Assembly (NCBI RefSeq): GCF_018129965.1
Contig: NZ_JAFCKW010000016.1
Span: forward strand, 62,001 to 126,000
DNA: 64,000 nucleotides
DNA from: Bradyrhizobium diazoefficiens
GTDB taxonomy: Bacteria; Pseudomonadota; Alphaproteobacteria; Rhizobiales; Xanthobacteraceae
Reading direction: 5' to 3'
Positions 50,833 through 58,671 of this stretch are shown here, piece after piece. Numbering within the stretch: the stretch's first letter is position 1; the number at the start of each line of letters is the position of its first letter. Under the pieces are notes generated by a model. The model ran no database searches, was not told the origin of the DNA, and saw only the letters and a list, made by a program, of their open reading frames with translations. The position numbers and the translations under genes are program-made.

Positions 50833-50857
50833 GGCGGCCCGCAGGCCGCCCTTTTTG
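50833..50857. terminator. Bidirectional terminator upstream of degP 3' end
   Basis: AAGGGCGGCC and GGCCGCCCTT pair in a strong stem, with T-tracts on both sides (TTTTT and AAAA). It lies 25 nt after the degP stop (50883) on the minus strand. Confidence 0.85.
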
Positions 50858-50882
50858 CATTCCTTCTCTGGTAAGGCTCGAT

Positions 50883-52412
50883 CTAGGCGAGCGGTACCGC
50901 GACGAACCGAGTCGCCTCCGCGCTCTTCACCTGCAACAACACGCTGTTCTTGCCGGAGGATTTGGCCTGCGCCAGCTCGGAGCGGACCTCCCCGACATTG
51001 GCAACGGGCTTGCCGCCGACATTGAGGATGACGTCGCCGGTCTGGATACCGCGTTGCGCGGCCGGCCCCTGCGGATCGACCTCGGTGACGACGACGCCCT
51101 TCTGGCCAGCGCCCTGGACGTCGCCGGCCGGAGCAAGGCTGAGCCCCAGGCGCGGCGTGCCGGCGCCTGGCTGCGCCCTGCCCTCACTGGCCTTCGCCTG
51201 CTGTTCGTTCGGCAACTCGCCAAGTGCCAATGTCACCGTCTTGCTGTCCCCCTTGTGGAAAACATCGAGCTTCACCGAACTGCCCGGCGCGAGCGTAGCG
51301 ATGGTTTGGGCAAGATCACGGGAGTCCTTGATCGAAGCGCCGTTGACGGCAGTAATGACGTCGCCCGCCTCGATACCGGCCTTCGCCGCCGGACTTCCAT
51401 CCTGCGGATTGTCGACGATTGCGCCGCGCGCGTCCTTGAGGCCGAGGCTGTCGGCAATGTCAGCGGTCACAGGCTGCACCTGGACGCCGAGCCAGCCGCG
51501 CGTCACCGCACCCTTGTCCTTCAATTGCGCGACGACGAGCTTTGCAGTCGAGGCCGGAATGTCGAAGCCGATGCCGACCGAACCGCCCGACGGCGAAAAG
51601 ATCGCGGTGTTCACGCCGATCACGTTGCCGTTCATGTCAAAGGCCGGACCGCCGGAATTGCCCTTGTTGATCGGGGCGTCGATCTGGATGAAGTCGTCAT
51701 AGGGACCGTTGCCGATGTCGCGGCCGCTGGCCGAGACGATGCCGGCGGTCACGGTGCCGCCGAGGCCGAAGGGATTGCCGACCGCGACAACCCAGTCGCC
51801 GATCCGCGGCTTCTGGTCGGAGAATTTGACGAACGGAAAGTCCTTCTTGCCATCGACCTTGATCAGCGCGAGGTCCGTCTTGGGATCGGTGCCGACGACC
51901 TTCGCTGTGTAAACGGCGCCGTCGTCCATCGTCACCTGCACCGACGCAGCATGATCGACGACGTGATTGTTGGTCACGGCATAGCCGTCGGCCGAAATGA
52001 AGAAGCCGGAGCCTTCGCCCGTGATCATCTGGTGACGCTGCCGCGGAATGCCGTTCATGCCGCCAGGACCGCGGAAGCCGAATTGCCGGGAGAACTGGTC
52101 GAACGGCGAATCCTCGTCCGAATCCATCCGGTTCTGTTGCAGCATCGCGCTCTTGTCGTTGTCCTGGTCGATCCTGACGCGCACCGAGATGACGGCGGGT
52201 TTGACCTTGCTGACAAGATCGCCGAAGCCCGGCGGTGTTGCGACAGTCTCGGCGGCCTGCGCCGGCGCGATGAAGGAGGTTAGCGAGGAAGAGGCGGGAG
52301 AGCCGGCGAGCACGGCCACGCCAAGCGCGGCCACGGTACCGAGCAGCGCAAGCCGGCGCGGCTTCAGGATCGTACGGGACGAGGTGGTGTCGGAACTGAC
52401 GTGATCGTTCAT
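50883..52412 (-). CDS. degP: Do-family periplasmic serine protease (DegP/HtrA)
   Basis: This 509-residue protein has an N-terminal membrane/signal segment (about 22-43), a trypsin-like domain and two PDZ domains. The catalytic triad is His (AVTNNHVVDH), Asp (TDLALIKVD) and Ser in GNSGGPAFD. It degrades or refolds misfolded envelope proteins. ATG 52412 is chosen; ATGs at 52454 and 52460 would add 14-16 residues and the latter has a better AAGGTG ribosome site. A large hairpin lies before 52412. Confidence 0.93.
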   Translation of the reverse strand: MNDHVSSDTTSSRTILKPRRLALLGTVAALGVAVLAGSPASSSLTSFIAPAQAAETVATPPGFGDLVSKVKPAVISVRVRIDQDNDKSAMLQQNRMDSDEDSPFDQFSRQFGFRGPGGMNGIPRQRHQMITGEGSGFFISADGYAVTNNHVVDHAASVQVTMDDGAVYTAKVVGTDPKTDLALIKVDGKKDFPFVKFSDQKPRIGDWVVAVGNPFGLGGTVTAGIVSASGRDIGNGPYDDFIQIDAPINKGNSGGPAFDMNGNVIGVNTAIFSPSGGSVGIGFDIPASTAKLVVAQLKDKGAVTRGWLGVQVQPVTADIADSLGLKDARGAIVDNPQDGSPAAKAGIEAGDVITAVNGASIKDSRDLAQTIATLAPGSSVKLDVFHKGDSKTVTLALGELPNEQQAKASEGRAQPGAGTPRLGLSLAPAGDVQGAGQKGVVVTEVDPQGPAAQRGIQTGDVILNVGGKPVANVGEVRSELAQAKSSGKNSVLLQVKSAEATRFVAVPLA

Positions 52413-52417
52413 GTGGA

Positions 52418-52461
52418 GATGTCCATGCTGGGTAAGTCGCCTTGCACCCAACATGGACATC
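52418..52461 (-). promoter_or_regulatory. 16-bp hairpin immediately upstream of the degP start
   Basis: The arms are 52446-52461 and 52418-52433, with a 12-nt loop. In the minus-strand RNA all 16 positions pair, the only non-Watson-Crick pair being U-G; in the plus-strand RNA the same position is a C-A mismatch. The stem ends 5 nt before AUG 52412 and contains its only GGA ribosome-like motif, plus AUG 52460. It may control translation of degP, for example as a thermosensor or protein-binding element. Confidence 0.6.
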
Positions 52462-52547
52462 GTCACCTTACGGCGTCCCGTCCAGCCGATTAAATCTTGG
52501 CAAAGTTGCTGCGACCCGCCGCCCGGCTGAACCGCACGACTACACAT

Positions 52548-52561
52548 TTGATGCAGCTCAA
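52548..52561 (+). promoter_or_regulatory. FixK2/FNR-type box upstream of usp
   Basis: TTGATGCAGCTCAA is a perfect TTGA-N6-TCAA box. It lies 62 bp before the usp start; for a class II promoter transcription would start near 52596 and leave a 27-nt leader. The -10 (near AAGACT at 52583) is weak. Universal stress genes are common FixK2 targets in Bradyrhizobium. Confidence 0.65.
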
Positions 52562-52622
52562 CACAGGCTTCGCGCGAGGTGAAAGACTGCGGCCACCGGA
52601 TGATGTCCATCGGAGGCGCGCC

Positions 52623-53459
52623 ATGTACAAAGACATTCTCGTTCACGTCCCGACCGAACGTCCCATGCGCCCCGTCATCGACGGATCGATTTCGCTCGCG
52701 GCGCACCTCAACGCCCATGTCGACGCGGTCGCCGTCGGCTATGTCGCAACCAGCACGGCCTATGTGATGGAGGGCGGCGCTGCAGTGGCAGCCGTGTTCG
52801 AAATGGAACGCGAACGCGCGGTGGAGCGGGCGGAGACGGCGCTGGCGGTTTTCAAGAGCGAAGCCGCGAACGCCGGCATCGCCCACGATTGCCACGCCCT
52901 CGGCGCCATCCCGGCGGATGCCGCCGGCTCGCTCGGCGAGATGGCTCGGCTGCACGATCTCAGCATCGTGCTGCAACCCGAGCCGGCACAAGGCTCATTC
53001 GACAATGACGTGCCCGGCGAGATCCTGTTCCAGGCAGGCGGCCCGGTGCTGTTCCTGCCCTACAACTTCCGTGGGGCGTTCAAAGCCAACCGGATCGGCA
53101 TCTGCTGGGATGGCAGCCGCCTCGCCGCCCGCGCCATGCGAGACGCTGCGCCGTTCCTGGCCCGCGCCGAGGAGATCGTGATCATCACGATCAACGAGGC
53201 CGACGCCGTTCCCGACGACGTCTCGGCACGCAATCTGGCAATTCATCTCGGCCGACGTGGATTGTCGACCCGCACGGCCAGCCTCTCGGCGGCGCGCGCC
53301 GACATTCAGCCGACCATCCTGTCACTGGCGGCCGACGAGAACCTCGATCTCCTTGTGATGGGCGGCTATGGCCATTCGCGATGGCAGGAACGCCTCCTCG
53401 GCGGCGTCACCCGCGCGATGCTGGAAGCCATGACGGTCCCGACGCTGATGTCGCACTAG
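52623..53459 (+). CDS. Universal stress protein (tandem Usp domains)
   Basis: This 278-residue protein has two UspA-like units: the first begins MYKDILVHVPTERPM and the second NRIGICWDGSRLAARAMRDAAPFL, with the late GGYGHSRWQERLLGGVTRAMLEAM motif close to the G-2x-G-9x-G(S/T) ATP motif. GGAGG precedes ATG 52623. It is likely induced by low oxygen via the FixK box. Usp proteins bind nucleotides and aid survival; the mechanism is unclear. Confidence 0.9.
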   Translation: MYKDILVHVPTERPMRPVIDGSISLAAHLNAHVDAVAVGYVATSTAYVMEGGAAVAAVFEMERERAVERAETALAVFKSEAANAGIAHDCHALGAIPADAAGSLGEMARLHDLSIVLQPEPAQGSFDNDVPGEILFQAGGPVLFLPYNFRGAFKANRIGICWDGSRLAARAMRDAAPFLARAEEIVIITINEADAVPDDVSARNLAIHLGRRGLSTRTASLSAARADIQPTILSLAADENLDLLVMGGYGHSRWQERLLGGVTRAMLEAMTVPTLMSH

Positions 53460-53469
53460 TGCGACGTCG

Positions 53470-53682
53470 TCACGCTGCGACGGACGTCTCCCAGGCCGCG
53501 GCCGCGATGGCATCGTCTTCGCGCTGGGCATTGCACGCGTCGAAGTGGGCCTTCAACGCGATCTCGGCGAGATGTTCGAAATGTTCGGCCTCACCGAGGA
53601 GTTCCCAGGCCTGCAAGGGCCGGTAGGCCACCTGTTGGCGGCAGAGGGACGCAAGTGCCCGGTAGCGACGTACGTTCTCCAT
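53470..53682 (-). CDS. Small helical protein (70 aa), ENVRRYR family copy 1
   Basis: This 70-residue protein starts MENVRRYRALASLCRQQ and continues YRPLQAWELLGEAEHFEHLAEIAL. A copy of the same type lies at the right end of the window (63816-64000). GGGAGGGTCTC is a strong ribosome site. The helical pattern may form a small bundle. No function is known. It is convergent with usp, 10 bp away. Confidence 0.75.
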   Translation of the reverse strand: MENVRRYRALASLCRQQVAYRPLQAWELLGEAEHFEHLAEIALKAHFDACNAQREDDAIAAAAWETSVAA

Positions 53683-53894
53683 GAGACCCTCCCTCGCATT
53701 CACAGGGCTTATCGCCCCGATTTGCGTCAGGCGGATGGCGATTGTGCAAAACATTTGCTGCGTGCGCTGCACGCCTGATCGCAGTTAATTTTTGAGAAAC
53801 GCGCACGTGGGAGTTGGCTGCTATCCGCACCGAAGACGCCTGGCCGATCTCCGCAGGCAAACCAGGAGCCGGCGGAGTGCGCGCTAGCCGAGAT

Positions 53895-54632
53895 TTACCG
53901 GTGGAGCGCGGTCTCCCGAGCCTGCCGCGACTGCGCGGAACTATCCTGCAGGATGGGAACACGTGCGGACTCAGCAACACCCCGGATAGCCAAGATGTTA
54001 CCAGCATAATCGGCGCTGCTGTTGCCGCGAAACACGGCGGAACCCGCGACCAGCGTATCGGCGCCCGCGGCGACCGCAGCAGCGGCGTTGTCACGCGTGA
54101 TCCCGCCGTCGACCTCGAGCCGAATTGGCCGTTCGCCGATCATGCGTCGAATGCGTGTGATTTTCTCAAATTGGGACTCGAGGAAGGATTGCCCGCCGAA
54201 GCCGGGATTGACGGTCATGACCAGCACGAGATCGAGACGATCGAGCACGTACTCGATCGCGCTTTCGGGGGTTGATGGGCACAGGCTGACGCCGGCCTTC
54301 TTGCCGAGCGCGCGGATCGCCTGGAGCGAGCGGTCGAGATGCGGGCCGGCCTCGGCGTGGACGGTGATGATGTCGGCGCCGGCCCTTGCGAACGCTTCGA
54401 GATAGGGATCGACAGGCGCGATCATCAAATGGACGTCGAATATTTTCGATGTCAGCGGCCGGATCGCCTTGATGACGTCGGCACCATAGCTGATGTTCGG
54501 GACGAAGTGCCCATCCATCACGTCGCAATGGATCCAGTCGGCGCCGGCAGCGTCGATCGCCGCGACCTCCTCGCCGAGGCGCGCAAAATCGGCGGCCAGG
54601 ATCGAGGGCGCGATGAGGATGTCTTTCGTCAT
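53895..54632 (-). CDS. rpe: Ribulose-phosphate 3-epimerase
   Basis: This 245-residue TIM-barrel enzyme interconverts ribulose 5-phosphate and xylulose 5-phosphate. Motifs are IAPSILAADFARLGEEV, HCDVMDGHFVPNIS, DVHLMI, MTVNPGFGGQSF and EVDGGI, with the metal-binding His/Asp residues. It is the last gene of the cbb operon and overlaps cbbX by 4 bp (ATGA). In the Calvin cycle it feeds phosphoribulokinase. Confidence 0.95.
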   Translation of the reverse strand: MTKDILIAPSILAADFARLGEEVAAIDAAGADWIHCDVMDGHFVPNISYGADVIKAIRPLTSKIFDVHLMIAPVDPYLEAFARAGADIITVHAEAGPHLDRSLQAIRALGKKAGVSLCPSTPESAIEYVLDRLDLVLVMTVNPGFGGQSFLESQFEKITRIRRMIGERPIRLEVDGGITRDNAAAAVAAGADTLVAGSAVFRGNSSADYAGNILAIRGVAESARVPILQDSSAQSRQARETALHR

Positions 54633-55552
54633 GGTTTTGCACTCCGCGCATCGGCACCGCCGCTGAAGACGCGGCTCGCCAGCACGTCCGCCGGGTCGAT
54701 GGTTTCGAGATCGGCGACATCGAGCATGCGGTCCAGGTCCGACACGAGTCGATCGGCCTGCCGCAGACGGATGCGATCGACCGCGTTGCGGATCGAACGC
54801 GCGTTGGAGAAGAACGGCTGGGTCCGGCGCAATGCGATGTATTTTTCAAAGGCCTCGCGCGCGGCAGCCGAGAAGCGATAACCGCGCTCCCGGAGCATCA
54901 GCTCGGAGATCACGAGCAACTCGTCTTCGGAATAATCGGGGAAGTCGATGTGGTGGGCGATGCGCGAGCGGAATCCGGGATTGGAGGCGAAGAAGCTCGT
55001 CATCCGCTCGCCATAACCCGCCATGATCACGACGAGGTCTTCGCGCTGGTTCTCCATCACCTGGAGCAGAATCTCGATGGCCTCCTGGCCGTAGTCGCGT
55101 TCGTTGTCGGGCCGGTGCAGATAATAGGCTTCGTCGATGAACAGCACGCCGCCCATCGCCTTCTTCAGTATCTCCTTGGTCTTGGGCGCCGTGTGGCCGA
55201 TATACTGGCCGACGAGATCATCGCGCGTCACCGAGATCACCTGCCCGCGCCTGACGAAGCCGAGGCCGTGGAGGATTTTGGCCATACGCATCGCCACCGT
55301 GGTCTTGCCGGTGCCGGGATTACCGGTGAACGACATATGCAGCGTCGGCGGAGCGGTAGCCAGCCCCGCACGCTGACGAATGCGCTCGATCAGCAGCAGC
55401 GAGGCGATCTGGCGCACGCGATCCTTGACCGGCCGGAGGCCGATCAGCTCCTGATCGAGTTGTTGCAGCGTTGCGACAATTCCGGCGGACTCGGCCTCCT
55501 TGCGGAGATCGAACGTCGTTTCGGTGGCATTCGTAATGGGCACATCAAGCAT
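54629..55552 (-). CDS. cbbX: Red-type Rubisco activase CbbX
   Basis: This 307-residue AAA+ ATPase has Walker A GNPGTGKT (77-84), Walker B GGVLFIDE (about 134-141), the pore-loop tyrosine in QYIGH (117) and an arginine-finger region in NPGFRSRIAHH. CbbX pulls the C-terminus of red-type CbbL to free inhibitory sugar phosphates. It follows cbbS by 99 bp and overlaps rpe by 4 bp. Confidence 0.95.
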   Translation of the reverse strand: MLDVPITNATETTFDLRKEAESAGIVATLQQLDQELIGLRPVKDRVRQIASLLLIERIRQRAGLATAPPTLHMSFTGNPGTGKTTVAMRMAKILHGLGFVRRGQVISVTRDDLVGQYIGHTAPKTKEILKKAMGGVLFIDEAYYLHRPDNERDYGQEAIEILLQVMENQREDLVVIMAGYGERMTSFFASNPGFRSRIAHHIDFPDYSEDELLVISELMLRERGYRFSAAAREAFEKYIALRRTQPFFSNARSIRNAVDRIRLRQADRLVSDLDRMLDVADLETIDPADVLASRVFSGGADARSAKP

Positions 55553-55651
55553 CGGCGCCTCGAAGAAGAAAGCTTCGCCGCGTTGCGGCGGCGAAGCAGT
55601 TGTCCGCCAAGGATCCGGAGCCGAGAGGCTCCGCGCGGAGACGAATGGTTG

Positions 55652-56056
55652 CTACGGCGCGTGCGCGACGTTCTTCCGCACGGTGCTGTAGCGGATTGAA
55701 CGGCCACCAACCCCCTGCCGCACCAGATCGAACTCGGCTTCATTCGGCGGCCGGTTGACGAGGAAGGAGATTCGCACCGACTCCCAGCCATGACTGGCGT
55801 CGAAGCCGCTCAGGCGAATGTAACGGTCGCCATACACCCTGCGGCATTCGGCGAGTTCCATCATCACGCCAGCGGCGTCCTGGAGATCGAACATCGGCAG
55901 TCCCCACATCTCCCAATAGGTATTGCGGGGATGTGGGTCGTCGGTGAACTCGATGTTCACCGCCCAGCCATTGGCCAAGCAATACTGCACCTGCTTGCTG
56001 ATCTGATCGTCCGTCAGATCGGGCAGGAACGAGAAGCAACCCTGGGTGACTTTCAT
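55652..56056 (-). CDS. cbbS: Ribulose-1,5-bisphosphate carboxylase small subunit
   Basis: This 134-residue protein has the red-type small subunit pattern: VTQGCFSFLPDLTDDQI, YWEMWGLPMFDL and the extended C-terminus RYSTVRKN typical of the red-type beta hairpin. It builds the L8S8 enzyme with CbbL. ATG 56056 is used, 11 bp after the cbbL stop; upstream codons are unlikely. Confidence 0.95.
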   Translation of the reverse strand: MKVTQGCFSFLPDLTDDQISKQVQYCLANGWAVNIEFTDDPHPRNTYWEMWGLPMFDLQDAAGVMMELAECRRVYGDRYIRLSGFDASHGWESVRISFLVNRPPNEAEFDLVRQGVGGRSIRYSTVRKNVAHAP

Positions 56057-56067
56057 GATGATTGTCC

Positions 56068-57528
56068 TCAAACGGTTTCCAGCGGGGTGGGGACGAAGTC
56101 CGGCATGTCGGTGGATTGATAGTTGAAGCTGACGTCCTTCCAGACCTCGAGCGCGGCTTTCAGCGGCGTGCAGGTCTCGGCCGCGCTGGCCAGGATTTCC
56201 GGTCCTTCATGGACGTAGTCGCGTCCCTCGTTGCGGGCGAGGATCATCGCCTCCAGCGCCACGCGGTTGGCGATCGCGCCGGCCGCAATTCCCATGGGAT
56301 GGCCGATCGTGCCGCCGCCGAACTGCAGCACAACGTCCTCGCCAAGCAGGTTGAGCAACTGATGCATCTGGCCGGCATGGATGCCGCCGGAGGCCACCGG
56401 CATCATCTTGTTCAGGCTCGCCCAGGATTGGTCGAAGAACAGGCCGTGCTCGAGCATGGTCGGGTTGAAGTCCTCACGGCAGACGTCGTAATAGCCGCGC
56501 GTGGTGTTGGGATCGCCCTCGAGCTTGCCGACCACGGTGCCGGCATGGATGTGGTCGACACCGGCGAGCCGCATCCATTTGGCGATGACGCGGAACGACA
56601 CGCCGTGGCTCCTCTGCCGCGTATAGGTCGAATGACCGGCCCGATGCAGATGCAGGATCATGTCGTTGCGACGCGCCCATTTCGCCATGGACTGGATCGC
56701 GGTGTAGCCGATCACGAGGTCGATCATGATGATGACTGAGCCGAGTTCCTTCGCGAACTCCGCACGCTCGTACATGTCCTCCATGGTCGCGGCGGTAACG
56801 TTCAGGTAGGTGCCCTTCACTTCGCCGGAGGCGGCCTGCGCGCGGTTTACCGCCTCCATGCAGTAGAGGAAGCGGTCGCGCCAGTGCATGAAGGGCTGCG
56901 AGTTGATATTCTCATCGTCCTTGGTGAAATCGAGCCCGCCCTTCAGCGCCTCGTAGACGACGCGGCCGTAGTTGCGGCCGGAGAGCCCAAGTTTCGGCTT
57001 GACCGTTGCACCCAGCAGCGGACGGCCGAATTTGTCGAGCCGCTCGCGCTCGACCACGATGCCCGTCGCCGGCCCCTGGAACGTCTTCACATAGGCGACC
57101 GGGAAGCGCATGTCTTCCAGACGCAGCGCTTTCAGCGGCTTGAAGCCGAACACGTTGCCGATGATCGAGGCGGAGAGGTTTGCGATCGAGCCCGGCTCGA
57201 ACAGGTCGAGATCATAGGCGATGTAGGCGAAATAGGAGCCGGGCGTGCCCGGCACCGGATCGACTCGATAGCATTTCGCGCGATACTTCTCGGCTGCGGT
57301 GAGGCGATCGGTCCACACCACGGTCCAGGTCGCGGTCGAGGATTCACCGGCGACCGCGGCGGAGGCTTCGATCGGGTCGACGCCCTCTTGCGGCGTCACG
57401 CGGAACAGGGCGATGACGTCGGTATCCTTCGGCAGATAGTCGGGCTCCCAATAGCCCATGCGCGCGTACTCCATGGTGCCAGAGCGATAGCGCTCCTTGC
57501 CGCGGACCGTTCCCGAGTGTGCGTTCAT
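56068..57528 (-). CDS. cbbL: Ribulose-1,5-bisphosphate carboxylase large subunit, form I red-type
   Basis: This 486-residue protein has the Rubisco active site GLDFTKDDEN with the carbamylated Lys203 and metal ligands Asp205/Glu206, Lys177 in VKPKLGLSG, and LHLHRAGHSTYTRQRSHG with the catalytic His. The sequence is of the form IC/ID red type. It fixes CO2 onto ribulose bisphosphate. A strong operon context supports the call. Confidence 0.97.
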   Translation of the reverse strand: MNAHSGTVRGKERYRSGTMEYARMGYWEPDYLPKDTDVIALFRVTPQEGVDPIEASAAVAGESSTATWTVVWTDRLTAAEKYRAKCYRVDPVPGTPGSYFAYIAYDLDLFEPGSIANLSASIIGNVFGFKPLKALRLEDMRFPVAYVKTFQGPATGIVVERERLDKFGRPLLGATVKPKLGLSGRNYGRVVYEALKGGLDFTKDDENINSQPFMHWRDRFLYCMEAVNRAQAASGEVKGTYLNVTAATMEDMYERAEFAKELGSVIIMIDLVIGYTAIQSMAKWARRNDMILHLHRAGHSTYTRQRSHGVSFRVIAKWMRLAGVDHIHAGTVVGKLEGDPNTTRGYYDVCREDFNPTMLEHGLFFDQSWASLNKMMPVASGGIHAGQMHQLLNLLGEDVVLQFGGGTIGHPMGIAAGAIANRVALEAMILARNEGRDYVHEGPEILASAAETCTPLKAALEVWKDVSFNYQSTDMPDFVPTPLETV

Positions 57529-57571
57529 GGTTCTCTCCCTGTTTTATGTCTGTTTTGCTCTCGAACTCTGC

Positions 57572-58657
57572 TCAGGCCGCAACGTGCTCGCGGGTGTCGA
57601 TTCGCGGGTCGAGCTCGCCGGCGCGGTAACGCCGCGCCATCTCGCTCATGGGAACGACCTTGATCTTGCTGGCGTGGCCGGCCGTTCCGAACTGCTCGAA
57701 CCGCTCGCGACAGAGGTCGCGCATCGCGTCCATCGCAGGTTTGAGGAACTTGCGCGGATCGAACTCGGAGGGCGACTGCGCGGCGACCTTGCGGAACACA
57801 GCCGTCATCGCCAGGCGGCAATCGGTGTCGATGTTGACCTTGCGCACGCCGCTCTTGATACCGCGGACGATCTCCTCAACCGGCACACCCCAGGTTTGCG
57901 GCATCTCACCGCCGAACTGGTTGAACATGTCCTGGAGCAGCTGCGGCACCGACGAGGAACCGTGCATGACGAGATGCGTATTCGGCAGCCGGCGGTGGAT
58001 CTCCTCGACCACCCTCATCGCGAGGATGTCGCCGTCGGGCTTGCGGCTGAACTTGTAGGCCCCATGCGAGGTCCCCATCGCGATCGCGAGCGCGTCGACC
58101 TTGGTGGCGCGGACGAAGTCCACGGCTTGGTCAGGGTCGGTCAGCAACTGGTCGTGGCTCACCTTGCCCTCGACGCCGTGGCCGTCCTCCTGCTCGCCGC
58201 CGCCATGCTCGAGCGAGCCCAGCACGCCGAGTTCGCCTTCAACGGAGGCGCCGACCCAGTGGGCGAGATCGACGACGCGACGGGTGATGGCGACGTTGTA
58301 GTCATAGTCGGCAGCGGTCTTGGCATCGGCCTTCAGCGAGCCGTCCATCATAACGGAGGTGAAGCCGTGTGCGATGGCGGATGCACAGGTCGCCTCGTCG
58401 TTGCCGTGGTCTTGGTGCATGCACAGTGGTATGTCCGGATAGGTCCGCTCCAGCGCATCGATCATGTGGGAGAGCATGATGTCACCGGCATAGCTGCGCG
58501 CACCGCGCGAAGCCTGCATGATGACGGGCGCGTCGACCTCGGCCGCGGCCTGCATGATCGCGATGCCCTGCTCCATATTGTTGATGTTGAACGCCGGCAC
58601 CGCGTAGCCGTGATTGGCGGCGTGGTCGAGCAGTTGACGAAGGGTGATACGGGCCAC
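57572..58657 (-). CDS. fba: Fructose-bisphosphate aldolase class II
   Basis: This 361-residue TIM-barrel metalloenzyme has CMHQDHGNDEATC with zinc-binding His, SVMMDGSLKAD, EGELGVLG, GTSHGAYKFSRKPDGD and NIDTDCRLA. It makes fructose 1,6- and sedoheptulose 1,7-bisphosphate in the Calvin cycle. It lies between cbbT and cbbL in the operon. Confidence 0.95.
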   Translation of the reverse strand: MARITLRQLLDHAANHGYAVPAFNINNMEQGIAIMQAAAEVDAPVIMQASRGARSYAGDIMLSHMIDALERTYPDIPLCMHQDHGNDEATCASAIAHGFTSVMMDGSLKADAKTAADYDYNVAITRRVVDLAHWVGASVEGELGVLGSLEHGGGEQEDGHGVEGKVSHDQLLTDPDQAVDFVRATKVDALAIAMGTSHGAYKFSRKPDGDILAMRVVEEIHRRLPNTHLVMHGSSSVPQLLQDMFNQFGGEMPQTWGVPVEEIVRGIKSGVRKVNIDTDCRLAMTAVFRKVAAQSPSEFDPRKFLKPAMDAMRDLCRERFEQFGTAGHASKIKVVPMSEMARRYRAGELDPRIDTREHVAA

Positions 58658-58671
58658 GACAAATCCTCCTG

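Noticed and set aside
52413..52991. Long N-terminal extension of degP up to 52991
   Set aside because: The extension runs through the usp gene region and promoter area on the opposite strand and lacks conserved sequence; only the short extension to 52460 remains possible.
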